A stretch of DNA of 64,000 nucleotides from positions 124,001 through 188,000 of the forward strand of contig JACKQL020000007.1 in assembly GCA_018296165.2 (NCBI GenBank), in the 5' to 3' direction. The notes below the pieces were generated by a model, which was given only the letters and a program-made list of their open reading frames with translations, was not told the DNA's origin and made no database searches. This DNA comes from Termitomyces sp. T153. Its lineage: Eukaryota > Basidiomycota > Agaricomycetes > Agaricales > Lyophyllaceae. Shown piece by piece: positions 24,341 through 35,646 of this stretch (position 1 is the stretch's first letter; each line of letters opens with the position of its first letter). A program made the translations under genes and the position numbers.

Positions 24341-25767
24341 TGCGATGACCATCGTGATCCATGTAAGATGCTACTGTGTCTTCAGCTCCACTCTGTGGTT
24401 TTGGGATCGCAATTGCCGGTCTGCTTGGTGATGGTCACTGTCTCTCCCTTGATCACTCCTCTTTTAGTCTGAGGTAGATGCAGAATTCTTGACTCAGAAC
24501 CTCGAGCCCAAATCACTCGGGGAACCAAAGGAATTCCAGTAAGGTACGTGCGTACATGTTGCGAGTATGATCAGGTAAGAGTTCTCCCAGGTGTATCTGA
24601 CCCTAAAAAGCTGTAGCAATCATTGCCCAAGCGCATGCGTCGAACAGAAAGGAGAGTTTCATCATTTCTAAGGAGATGGGAGGACAAGGCACTCTGGCAA
24701 ACACAGATTTTCCATTCCTTTGAGGGTGTACTTTAGTTGTAAACAGGGTACCCAAGGCAAATTACTCTGAATGCCAAGTCCACAGTCATAATAGCTTGTT
24801 TCCAGCTGTCGCACCCACCTTGAATTCTGCTATGGAAGCAGTATACAGACACAGTTGGTTTGCTGAAGCGGGTAAAGCACTAGGAGTAGGAATCCCCCTG
24901 TTCCCGCAGAAGGACAGATAATCAAGAACTGCAGAGTTGTATCTCGCCGATGTCAAATTTTTTCAAGCCCTACTGATGACCAGATCTATAAGTGATTCGT
25001 CCTGCTTTGATAATCTGTGTTTTGAACAAGCACCTTCCCTTTCTAGCATGTGGGCTTTCAACCAGCCTTTGCGATACGGTGTATAGTGATGACAGCTTTG
25101 CATGAAATCCACTCGACAAGAGGTCCATAATCCAAGTTTCCTCCATTCAGCGTGTTCCTTACTTCTGAAAGATGCTAAAGCTATTCACCAGCAGTGCGGA
25201 GCAAAGATATGATTTTGACAGCTTGCCGGTATAGGAGACCTTGCACAAAAGCAAGGCGAACTTTGAAGGCTACGAGGTTTCTGCAACAGCATTCGATGGA
25301 ACATTATCGGTAGATATCTTGCTATGTCATTAGTCTCGAACATGTCACTCCATTGAGATTTTGCATTTTCTGTTCCCACGACGCGTCAACCCCTGTATAT
25401 CTAACCTGTGCACCCATCTCACGGCGACTCAGACGTGTTCACACACCTCACCACAGATGTCATGAAAAAATTCAAAACGCCCACCAGCACTTGAGATGCC
25501 GTGGCGGTGGCATGTCCATACCACCGGCAGCAACATACTGTGCAACATAAATATCTGGCGACCCGTACATAAGTAGGTATCGACTCTAACCTGAACTATA
25601 CATCTAGAATTTAACAACTAACCCAGGACGAGCATCATACAGCTTTTTCGAGTTTCTACTTGAAGCATTGTGCGATTGCATCTACGAATAACAATTAAGA
25701 ACTCCACACATTGCGAATATATATATTCTACATTAGTACATTACAACCTAGGTTAATAACATACAAA
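24341..25767. other. Gene-poor stretch next to the recombinase relic
   Basis: About 1.4 kb with short, unconvincing ORFs on both strands. It may be the rest of a decayed element, since the second copy of the 16-bp repeat lies at 25185-25200. Nothing else recognised. Confidence 0.5.
25185..25200. repeat. Copy 2 of the 16-bp direct repeat
   Basis: Identical in sequence and orientation to 23640-23655. Confidence 0.5.
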
Positions 25768-28700
25768 TCATACATCCCTGGAGCGAGGATCTAGAGGTCC
25801 AAAATCCATAGCTGATGGATACCGCAATTGCCGCCGATCTTCAATAGTGAGATCGTCATCAGATGAGCTGTCACTGCTCCAGTGCTCTGCAGTATCAGTT
25901 GAAGTTTTGCTGTCAAGGTTTGAATCCGCGGCAAGAGGGGACGTGAGATTTGGAGATGATCTCGCGCGAAGCCTAGATAGAAAGTTCCCTGTCGTAGATC
26001 TGGAATTGGAGGATGGGTGAAAAGGTGGGGTGGCCTGCAACGATGAGCTCGAGCCTTGATCTATGATCCCTAGGGTCTCTGGAGCTCGTTTCCGGTGAAG
26101 CAGAGAAAAATGAGCGACATCAGATGCAAACCTATCGCTGGGAGTGACTGAACCCGACACCGGAGGAATAGGCTCGTAACGTTGTCCTTTTTTGAAGAAC
26201 CAATGAGATCCCCGGCGAAATGCTGTTTCAGCATCAGTATCGACAGACATCGGAAGATCTGAGCTTTGCTGAGAAGTAGAGATAGATAGTGAAGGTATTC
26301 GAGGATTCAAAACTGAATCCTGGATATTACCGGTCGACGAGAGGAGCAACGATGGTTGTTCTGCATGTCCCCGAAGGACTTGACGAACATGTTGTCGACC
26401 TAGGTAAATCTGTTTCTCAATTCTCACTCGATTTTCAATCATATGGAGCTGTAGCAAGGTTCAGTCACCGATTTCAGGAAAGGCAGAAACAAATCATACC
26501 TTAGGCCATGTAACACTCTGACCCACCCGCATCATTCGCGCGAGCTCTGTTGGATCTGGGTCACTGAGTAGACGAAACCAGTCCTGTTGATAGTTCTCTA
26601 TTGAAAGTATGATGAAGTTGAGGGATATGACACCTACCCAGAGGCGAGTTTTCGGCCATATGCTACATCCGAAAGTTGTTAGATTCGACGGATAAAGCAA
26701 GACCTCGGGATACTCACGTTACAGCACCCTCAAATCTTTGCAAGAAAACACTGGACCAGTCTTGTCCAAGGATCTGGGGAAGAAGTTCAAGATCACGGAT
26801 AACCTTGAAGTTCTTCGACAACTCATGCTTCAACCACTGCTCAGCTGCTGAGAGCAGAAAATTACCCCGCCAACCTGTAGGTAAACTTCATGAGCTCCAT
26901 TCAGAACCAATTAACAAGACACGTGCCTTTGCCCTTGCGATGAGCCACGGGCTTTCCGGCCGAACCACGAGGCGCAAAGAAAAAGAGGTGAACATGTGGA
27001 TTGACTTGCGAAACAACAGGATTTGTAACTAGAGAGACAGAATCAGAAGAAATCGGTAAATGATGGTCGTTATTACCATTAAAATATAGATTCAGAGCTT
27101 GAAGGGGTATGTCTACCCTGAGATGGGGGTCAACATGTGTTCAGAGCCCGACAAAATTCCGCTCACCTTAACGATCCATCCTTGAACTTGCTTCCCCAGT
27201 TCCATGGAACAACCGACCCATCCTCGAGCTTTTGCAACAACACGACGGGATTCAGTATACCAGGTACAGCAGCCGATGCAAGCAATGCTGTCCAGATCAG
27301 CGTGTTGGGAGCAGTCAAATAGTTCAGCAGTTTTGTCGGTCTGTGTCAGGACAGTAATCATTGCAATCTGTCTCATTCCAGCTGATGTACACGTACGAGT
27401 GGCGGTCGGCAGGTATTACAGAGATATTGAGTATTCGGCCGGTTCTGACATACGCTTCCCTGAAAGTCATGGATCCACGCGTGAAAAAGGTGCACTGAAA
27501 TCTCGTCAGCAGGTTAAATAGGATGATGTTGTACGAAAAATTACACACCTTCCTTGCCCATCTAACGTTGATTTCAGACCAAACTAATTTTAACGATCAC
27601 GATCATTTACTCACAAAACACTGTCAAAACGTGCTCCTGTGCTCCAGAGTCTCTTCATCCAAACGGTATAGGGTTCTTCACACGCCGTGATGCGATTGGC
27701 CAGTTCAGGAACCAATAGATATTTGAGTTCTTCATCGGTCCTCGTACAGACTAGAGCAGCAATGAGGCCACCCGCACTGGTCCCAGTTATCACTCGCGGC
27801 AGTAGTTTTGCATCAAGAAAGGCCTTGACAACGCCAACGTGGTCTAATAATCGAAAGTTGTCAATCGCGACTTAGGTGAATGGAGCAAGAGATGTACAAT
27901 ATCCAAATGATGCTCCACCTGACAGGCATAGGGCAGAGATGCCTTGTAACCATGCATGTAAGTTGCAATCCAAGTATCCGCGCTCAGGGTAGAAATTACC
28001 AAGGTTTGTATTAGCACTCTTGAAAAACCGCTTTTTCTCGTCGATTGATAAGTCGGGGGTCTCACGAACAAACTCTAGTGCCTTCTCCAATTCGTTGAAA
28101 TATGCTGTATCCTCTTTAAGAAGTAAGCTTTACTGTGTCTAAGTTACGTACATTCAATCAGATTTTTTGTGCCTAAAAACGTCTGGATCAGGTGTGAAAC
28201 AGGTACATGGTATTAACCAAGGAGACATACTTCACTGTATAGTCTGTACGAAAAAATGCATATATGAGTGATGGACCCCGTGTTCTAGAAGGAATATCAT
28301 AACCTTGGAGACTCCACTCCGGCGAAATTAGATCGAATACAGGTTTCCAATACACCCAGGCAGCCTCGCGGGTCCTGTTTGTCTCGCAGTGTCTTTAACG
28401 ATCTTCGCACCTGAAAGAACAATCTGGCATCAAGAGTTAACCACGTTAGGTCACATACCTTTTTCACAAGATTCCAATCATAAAAAGTGTCCTCGTCAAT
28501 AGTCTTCCATTCATGGAAGTGGAGATACTCGTCGAGAATAACAGCTGCCTCTTTCCACTCCTGAGAATGCCAGATAAGGCCGTCATCAAATCCCGAAAAG
28601 GCCATACTCCAACCTGATAATTTTGCGCAGCCCTGAGGTTCCTTCGTAATGCACCTTTCTTACCTCTCCCTGGAATCAAGGGTCATTCCCTTCCCAACGA

Positions 28701-29312
28701 TTTTGACGTTGAAGAACATACATGCGGTTATCCACTCCTTCGCGTTTACAAGTTGTCGTATCACTACATAGAAGCTGAATTCTATAGCTATGAAAAGCAT
28801 TATAAAGAACTGTACAGACGGTGAGTATTAACGCATCTTAGCAAAGAACTAGTGATAGTCACCAATAATGGCCAGCGGAGCAACAAGAATAGCCAATCAC
28901 TCCGTTTGTCTTGCGACTTGCCCTTTTTTCTGCGCCTAATACGAGAAGTTATTTTACAGTATTGTAGAGGAATATCTTGAGTTGTCGTGCACCTCTTGAC
29001 CTTCATATTTACGGGCGCAAAATCTGACAAAGCTGATACCCTGTGGATGCGTATCGGCGGTGCCAGAGCAGGCGAAACCGGTGTACCAGGAATTTTTGGG
29101 GAGAGAAAATCCTGATTCTCGTATGAAAACTCATCTGCACCGAGCGCATTTTCAAACGACTGAAGATGGCTAGCCGAGTTCCGAGTTCAACGACGCATCA
29201 TGAAGGATGATTACAAGTTGACCTACGATTCGTCGACATATTCTGCAGCAAGGAGAGGCTGACTCGTAATCAGCGGCCGTTGAGCACCACTCGGTGCATC
29301 CGACGCAGACAT
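25768..29312 (-). CDS. Patatin-domain triacylglycerol lipase (Tgl3/4/5, SDP1 family)
   Basis: Lipid-droplet triacylglycerol lipase family. Start chosen at ATG 29312 (MSASDAPSGAQRPLITSQP), which splices through an acceptor ctag to SHLQSFENALGADEFSYE. Next is a hydrophobic segment (DWLFLLLRWPLLV|FFIMLFIAIEFSFYVVIRQL), the DUF3336-type region (RNLRAAQNYQ|EWKEAAVILDEY, YDWNLVKK|VRRSLKTLRD, LGTKNLIE), then the patatin core. The core has GGASFGY|YHVGVVK (oxyanion loop, split Tyr codon), ITGTSAGGLIAALVCTRTDE with the G-x-S-x-G nucleophile, LTAPNTLIWTALLASAAVPG, and the Asp of EDGSVVPWNWGSKF for the Ser-Asp dyad. The C-terminal 230 residues are Ser-rich with an acidic DSSSDDD patch. At least ten introns of about 50 nt. 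It diverges from the CipC-like gene. Subfamily not resolved. Confidence 0.88.
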
Positions 29313-29984
29313 TATTAACTACAGAAAACAGCCGTAGTAGTAGTACCAGCCAAGTAGCAAGGTGGAGTAGCAGCAGGTACACGTGAGCGAGCACTCGTAC
29401 CACGTGATGCGCGTGTTCAGGGTTTAGTGTTCGGGCCAGTGTCCCCGTACCTTCTTTTGACGAGTGACAAACAGTGTGAGCTGAGTATGACATATCAACT
29501 CCGTTTTCCCCAGTTCTTTTCGTTCTCTTACTGCGTGGTCTTCCCTTGCTTCTTATGCCGTAAGTCTCTAGTCTTGCATTCAGGAGCCTTGGTAAGTCCG
29601 ACCCCGATCGTCATCGGCCTACCCCGTTGTCCAAAATATTCTGATATTCAATCAGCGCCCATCCGTATGCATGTGTTATTGTGCAACCCATGACCCGGAA
29701 CAGTTCCTGTCTTTCTCTCTTTGGAGCTGTTCTTCGATTCGTAATAGCTATAACGTGGGCAGAGATTACTACAATCAACACGTCCTCGCACCGAAATCTC
29801 GTACTCATCTCACAAATGTTGATAGGAGACAACTGGCTACCTGATATAGATAATTAGATTTCGGCGGTTTGCGATCAGCTGCGGATAGATTGATCTTGTA
29901 ATCCCCAAGGTATATAAGGGGTTCCGTAGATTATTTCCTTACACAACCCAGCGTCTTCAGATTCTACCAGACATATTATCAAAC
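29313..29984. promoter_or_regulatory. Divergent promoter of the lipase and CipC-like genes
   Basis: 672 bp between opposite starts. A clear TATA box, tatataag at 29911-29918, lies 67-74 nt upstream of the CipC-like ATG. No comparable TATA is seen close to the lipase start. Small ORFs inside are not supported as genes. Confidence 0.6.
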
Positions 29985-30564
29985 ATGGGATGGTTCGACA
30001 GTGATTCCGACCAGGCTCAGGCCTACAACCAGGTTCATACGCACATCTTCAGCTTGGTCTAGCATGTATTGATTTTGTGGCCATCTAGGTGACGAACGCT
30101 CCTCACAAGGCTGAATTGTCTCATGAACTGATTGCTGCCGCTGCCTCCTACGAGGTGTGTTCATTCAATTGTCTTCTTTATATGCTTGTTGTTGATCTAC
30201 CACGATCAGGCCGCCAAGGCCTATGAAAATCATGTCGCTACAAACGGAAGGCCCGACTCTCACGCAAAGGCCAAGGAGATTATGTGCGCACAAATGATAA
30301 GATAGAACTATGGAGCCTCATACTTACCGTTGAGGACAGGGCTGGGTTTGCCGGTGCCTTCGTTGATCGAATGGTGGAGACCAAGGGTGTAAGCAGGAAT
30401 CAAAGAAATGCGCCACAAGTACTAAAATGTTTTTTACAGCTTGACTTTGTCGACAAGGAGAGGGCTAAGCACCAGGGTAAGCGAATTTGTTGTATCCTGA
30501 TACATCTCTCATTCCACGTTTAGCAAAGGAGCATTATCAGGATCAGCTCCAGTCGGAGTACTAA
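29985..30564 (+). CDS. CipC-like protein, DUF3759 family
   Basis: Small soluble fungal protein; the Aspergillus member CipC is induced by concanamycin, and biochemical function is unknown. Six exons joined by frame: MGWFDSDSDQAQAYNQ, VTNAPHKAELSHELIAAAAS-YE, AAKAYENHVATNGRPDSHAK, AGFAGAFVDRMVETKG, LDFVDKERAKHQ, AKEHYQDQLQSEY. The WFD start, HKAELSHELIAAAASYEAAK and AGFAGAFVDR blocks are typical of DUF3759. Five introns in under 600 bp. The strong TATA at 29911 fits a highly induced gene (inference). Confidence 0.9.
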
Positions 30565-30676
30565 GTTGAAATGGCACGCAGATGCATCTTTGATCAAATA
30601 TGTATAGTGTTATTTTTATCGCGTTTTGTATCTATAAATAAGCACATGATCTGGTTGTACCTTGTTTGTGACCATC

Positions 30677-32563
30677 ATGATGTTGATGGTCTTTTGGCTG
30701 CTTCCACTTCCAATCGTGTCGGCGGCTCCAGTAAATCTTTCTGCCGTGTCTGGGAGTTCAGCATGTCTGGCTGTTTTTCTGTCTGTTTTGTCTCTCCTGT
30801 CTCTTCTCCTCATCTCCAAACGGATTTACCTTAAAGCGCGCAAATCACAACTCACTATGCATCCTGAAAAATCAGATCTGTCTGCCCGTTCTTCTGCTCC
30901 TTTTCTTCTTGTGTCTCCTCAGGACAATTCCACAAAGGCGGCTTTCCTCGTTGGCTTTTTCGGCTCTCCTGCCTGGGAAACAAGTCTTACGAATCTGGTC
31001 GACAAGACGGAATCTGTGGACAGTCATCTAGATTTGTCTTCCAACTCCTACCAATATTCCGACTCTCGCCGGTCCAAATTTTCACAAACGCCTTATTCTA
31101 GTCTCAACAATAGCGTTCGCGGCGACCTGCGTTCGCCCTCTGTCTCGATTGCCGATGACGTCAATGGTTCCTGTAAGATACTCGAGGCAATAAGTTCAGT
31201 GCAAGAGAGAGCATGCTCACTCAGACTACCAAATCGACCGTCTCTGGTTTATGATGCCTCGCTTTCGATGATTACGCCGCGTCGTTTCTCAATGCCAACC
31301 GTCAGCCGAAGGGCTGTCAATAGCCTGGGCCCTGTGAAGAGGACTTCATTTCAGTCCGCGAACACCACGATTGGGCATGCAGATTTTTCTCTGTCCTCCT
31401 TGGTTAGCAATCCATCACTCAGATTGGTCCAGACAGCTAGCAACTCGGATAAACCTCTTCCTCTATCATCAAATCAACCGAAGCAATGCTTCTCCACCCG
31501 GTTTAACTCATCTATGCCTTCTAGCCCTACTCCTCATGACCGTGTCTTACAATCTTTGCCAATTCTACGAAGTAGAAGCGCGACGCAGTCTAAAAATGAT
31601 TGCAAATTGGACTCGAAGGACAAACGTCGAATCTCCCATCCATTCGCCTTGACTTCAAGCTCCACCTATGTCATTCCGACCTCGTCTACAAATCACAAGA
31701 CCCACACTCATATGAGAATGGGAAACGTGCAACGAGAACATACACCTACTCCGCGGCCTCTCTCCCCTGTTCTGCTCTCGATTGACTTTAGTCCACTTTC
31801 TGTACCGGATCCGTCTGCAACCTTAAATCATAGCTCTGTGTCAGGATCGCCTGTTCCTTCCTTTCGTGAAAAAAATGTCGTGTTTCCTAAGATCAAACAA
31901 AAGCGGCCGCGGAAGTCATCACTTCGGCCTCAGCGCAGTCCTGCTATTGGACCCTCTCCCTTACGCGCCATGATTCTTCCAGATCCCTCGGATCCAACGG
32001 TCGCCGTTCGAGCAAGCGTATCTCAAGCAGGGTCTCAGAATTCTAGCCACTGCCACGATTACTCTAGCCTTGGTCTTGATTATCCGGGTTCGTCCCTTCT
32101 ACCAACATGGGATGCTAAGGATTTCAAACCTCAAGATAAAGAATCGGTACAAGCGGAAAAGATCAAAGAAACTCATCGCGCCACACTGGACACAGAGGAC
32201 GCTAACACACTTGTTGGCATGATTCGCGAGCTTGTGGAAGAGACAGATCAATGGGACGCTAGTTTATTCAAAAACAAGAACTTCAAAGCGATGATTGATG
32301 ACTCAAAGCAGGCGCTGAATGGTTGCTCAAATCACGGCCATGTTGGGGATTCGTCACACTATAGCAAAGAAGCTGTACAGGAGGACAAATCATCTGAAGT
32401 CGATCTGAGCTTCCTTGGTCTCGATATCTTTCGAAGTGGAGGGGAAACCTTCATCCCTATTTTAGAGGACAAGAGGTCATCGCTCCATGGTGACGAAACT
32501 CATATGGTTGCGTTATGGGACGATAGTTCAACTGCGGAACTTGGTCATAGTACACAGCAGTGA
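30677..32563 (+). CDS. Uncharacterised Ser/Pro-rich protein with N-terminal membrane segments
   Basis: Single-exon ORF of 628 aa from ATG 30677; an in-frame upstream codon at 30662 is TTG. The N-terminus MMLMVFWLLPLPIVSA is signal-like or a first membrane segment. A second hydrophobic stretch, CLAVFLSVLSLLSLLLI, is followed by basic SKRIYLKARK, so the long remainder is probably cytosolic. The remainder is disordered-looking, rich in Ser, Pro and Thr (RPLSPVLLSIDFSPLSVP, KKIKQKRPRKSSLRPQR-like basic patch near residue 415) and ends with an acidic amphipathic part (NTLVGMIRELVEETDQWDAS). No family recognised. It begins 112 bp after the CipC-like stop on the same strand. Confidence 0.7.
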   Translation: MMLMVFWLLPLPIVSAAPVNLSAVSGSSACLAVFLSVLSLLSLLLISKRIYLKARKSQLTMHPEKSDLSARSSAPFLLVSPQDNSTKAAFLVGFFGSPAWETSLTNLVDKTESVDSHLDLSSNSYQYSDSRRSKFSQTPYSSLNNSVRGDLRSPSVSIADDVNGSCKILEAISSVQERACSLRLPNRPSLVYDASLSMITPRRFSMPTVSRRAVNSLGPVKRTSFQSANTTIGHADFSLSSLVSNPSLRLVQTASNSDKPLPLSSNQPKQCFSTRFNSSMPSSPTPHDRVLQSLPILRSRSATQSKNDCKLDSKDKRRISHPFALTSSSTYVIPTSSTNHKTHTHMRMGNVQREHTPTPRPLSPVLLSIDFSPLSVPDPSATLNHSSVSGSPVPSFREKNVVFPKIKQKRPRKSSLRPQRSPAIGPSPLRAMILPDPSDPTVAVRASVSQAGSQNSSHCHDYSSLGLDYPGSSLLPTWDAKDFKPQDKESVQAEKIKETHRATLDTEDANTLVGMIRELVEETDQWDASLFKNKNFKAMIDDSKQALNGCSNHGHVGDSSHYSKEAVQEDKSSEVDLSFLGLDIFRSGGETFIPILEDKRSSLHGDETHMVALWDDSSTAELGHSTQQ

Positions 32564-32781
32564 GTTGTTGTTCTTAGCAGTCATATTATTAAGGTCTTTA
32601 CGTGTTTTGCTTCACTAGAGGCTCCTCAGTCGGTTTAGCATGTTAATTCTCCATGGTCCACATGAATACCGTCGGATCGCATTTCTAGAGTAATACACAG
32701 TATAATAATCCTTGATACAAATAGCAACTACACATTTTTCGAGTAGAAGATACAACAAAAAAGTAAGTTCTTCGAAGGTAC

Positions 32782-35545
32782 TCATTGTGTTGCCTTCGTC
32801 AACCATTTCTTGAGATTGACCTGGTTCATCTTTTCCACCGCCTTCTTGACATCCTCTCTTTCTATGACAGATCTGTACTTGACGAACTGTTTGGCAATAC
32901 TCTGTGTGTACGCAACAACGGGAATAAATGCTCTCATTGCGATGAGATCCTCAAAAGCCTAGAGAATCGGGTAAGTCTATGTTGATAACTAGAAGTAAAG
33001 GGGCTCACGGTCATGAGGACCTGACGACTACATCGGACCATTCCAATACTCCCACCTCTGACCTGTACAGGCGCAGAAGTCGAAGCACGAACCTGATCAC
33101 GGAAAGATTCGTAAAGCATCTCAAATGTGAACACTGACTGCCCAGCAGTATCAGCATGGACGCTTGCAATAAGGAGGCAAATTGCGGGATATGGCAGGGC
33201 TATTTTTTATGTCAAACTTTAACACAGCAACAGCGATAACAGAAAACTGACTGTGTAAGAGGGAAAAATGAGGGCGGACACGCTGGACAGCAGCTGCGGA
33301 AGCAAACTGTGATGCGGAGAGACAGAACGATGATGGCGAAAGACGCAGAACAACCGAGAGCTGTCAGTGACGCGAGCGTTAGTCGGCAGCTCAGCATTCA
33401 GTTGTCTAGCGGCCTACCAATATACGTGTCAACATTCTGACATCTCGTGTGATGCTAAACGTTTCATTCCAGACATTTTGCGTAACACTGTCATGCAAGA
33501 AATGTTCAACCACTGCTGTCCAAATACCATGCCATTCCGCAACATCGTCCCTCAAAATCTGGTCTGCCGGAAGGTCCTCATTTTTCCAGGTAAGGATTGC
33601 TTTCATTATCGACTGCCATCCTTGAAGCGTGCATGGGGGCGCAGTTCTGATCATTCTGCCGGAAAACCGGCTTTTGACACGCTTCTCGAGGTGAACGATG
33701 GTGTCAATGCGACTTGTGACACCAATGATCGCGAGACCTTTGGTTCCAACCGCTGCCCGACAGCTCTGGGCTGTATCAAGGAGACAGTAGAGTAGGGCTT
33801 GTCGAGGATGAAGGGTGAACAGATCAAATCCATCCAGTATGATAATGGTAGGGCGATTGAGAGTCGGAAGAAGCGATATCAAGGAGGGAAGGTGTGTGGC
33901 CGGGGTAATCTTGGCCGATGCAAGACATTCCGAGGCAGGTAGGTTGTCCTCTCTTTCGTCATCGGCTTCAACATCATCTGATACGTCGGTTCCTTGAGGC
34001 AGGAACGAGGTGCCAGTCTGTTGACTCAGTTGATGAGCGATTTCACGCATTGCCAAGCGATCCGAGTGTTGTGTCCATCCTGATAGCCTGATAACGAGAG
34101 GACTGTGTTCATAAAAGTTTGAAATACATTGTTCTAAAAGCTAAATATGAGAAGTCATAAGTGATTATTGTTCTATATCGAATGGCCAAAGTGCTTACCC
34201 GAGACTTGCCGCTCCCCTTTGGACCCAGTATGAGGCAGCTGTTTCCTTCGCCACGGTTGATTGTTCCGCTGAGTAGGCCAGTCAATTGTTCGGCAGCCAG
34301 CTCATTTGTTGATGGACCTTCATTTTCATCGTCATCACCCCCATTGTCTATGAGCTCTGGTGGTTGCTGTATAGCCTGCAGGATCGTTCTCTTTTGGGCA
34401 AGAAGGAATGCGTGAAGATGATCCGGAAGTACACAGGGAATGTTAGTGGGCAAAGATAAGTTTGTCACTTTCATCTTGGGCGTCACTGGAGGTGATGTAG
34501 AGATCGGCGTAAGCTTTGATACTGGTTTTGAAGACAATAATGAATGTAAGTTAGGTGTGTGGGCATAAACCAAAGGTTGAGAAGTAGGTAACGCATCGGA
34601 GGACAAATCCGGGGTTGGTTGAGTCGATGTCGCTTTAGGCCAAAATTTCGGCTTGACCGGCGTGGAGATGTGGGGAAGCGCCACACCGTCCAAGGCCAGA
34701 GGAGATCTACTAGCAGCTGGGCTCGGGGAACGTTCTATTGCAGCTTGGAAAAAAGTAGAATTTCCAGTCGTGTTCCGCATCTTGGAAGGTGAAGGGGTGT
34801 CTTCAGCCCTGGGTTGAGTCTGTTTTCGAGAGGCGCGTGTTCGAGGAAGGGAACCTTGTATAGATGGGGTCCTGCTACTCAGAACATTTGTATGGTCAAC
34901 GTTGCTGTCATTTGTCGCTGCCAAAGGTTTCTTCCGGAGTGATGTGCGTGGAGTGGTTGCCTGAGGTTTTACAAGAGATGCGCGTCGTCTCAGCTGAGAA
35001 GTTGGTCGGATAGGTTTCAATGGGCGCCCATCTGGCTCGGGTAGCACGATCTCGTTTTCTGATTGAGGTATTTCGGAGCGGGGGGTTGGTGTAGTCTGTC
35101 TCAGCTTCGTCGGTCTGCGAACCGGCGTCTCTGGCTGCTTTCTACTTCGAGTTCGTATGGTAAAGGTTGCGGATTCTGCTGTCTCATCTAGTCGCGGCTG
35201 CCTATTGAGGCACTTCGTTAAAGTTTGGGTGGGAGATAGCATGTCGATCTCGTCATCGCTCACCCCAGGCTGCACTTTGTCCCTACTGATACTCTGTCCC
35301 AGTTTCTCATTCTCCTTCAAATATCTCGCATCTTGAGCCGGACGGCGTGCAGAGACATTTCGACCATAGGTTCTGGCTCCTTGCGGTGTACGTATCGGAG
35401 TAGAGGGAGTATTCGTGTGTTGGCCAGAGCTACGTGTGATTGGGCCTGTGGTTTCGGTTGGCTCAAGGCGCAGTGTAGAGCGCGTCAAGCGCTTCGCGGG
35501 TAATTCTGCGAGATGAGAGGATGATGCTTTGCGTTTCGGAGGCAT
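32782..35545 (-). CDS. ORC4: Origin recognition complex subunit 4
   Basis: AAA+ subunit of the six-protein complex that marks replication origins. ATG 35545 begins MPPKRKASSSHLAELPAKRL; an earlier in-frame ATG at 35611 would add 22 residues. Exon 1 (34199-35545) holds a long basic, disordered N-terminus and then the AAA+ start with Walker A GPKGSGKS. Exon 2 (from 34140) begins LLEQCISNFYEHSPLVIRLS and carries Walker B IIILDGFDLF and FTLHPRQALLYCLLDTAQSC. Further exons give LSPSSFCLSASQFASAAAVQ, LPYPAICLLIASVHAD, TFEMLYESFRDQVR and the final AFEDLIAMRAFIPV...KATQ. The usual Glu after the Walker B Asp is Gly here. The N-terminal extension of roughly 380 residues is long compared with animal ORC4. 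It shares a 101-bp divergent promoter with MED20. Confidence 0.92.
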
Positions 35546-35646
35546 GGGAGCGGAAAAGACAGATTCGAACCCTCCTTTCAGTGATTGAAAGTCGCGTGAC
35601 TGTGACTTCACGCGTTCTGGAAGTCACACCTCAAAATCAACTTATC
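35546..35646. promoter_or_regulatory. Compact divergent promoter ORC4 / MED20
   Basis: Only 101 bp separate the two start codons on opposite strands. No TATA box is seen. Both transcripts must start within or near this interval, or inside each other's 5' ends. Confidence 0.65.

Noticed and set aside
33367..33795. 142-codon plus-strand ORF opposite ORC4
   Set aside because: Shadow of the ORC4 AAA+ exon.
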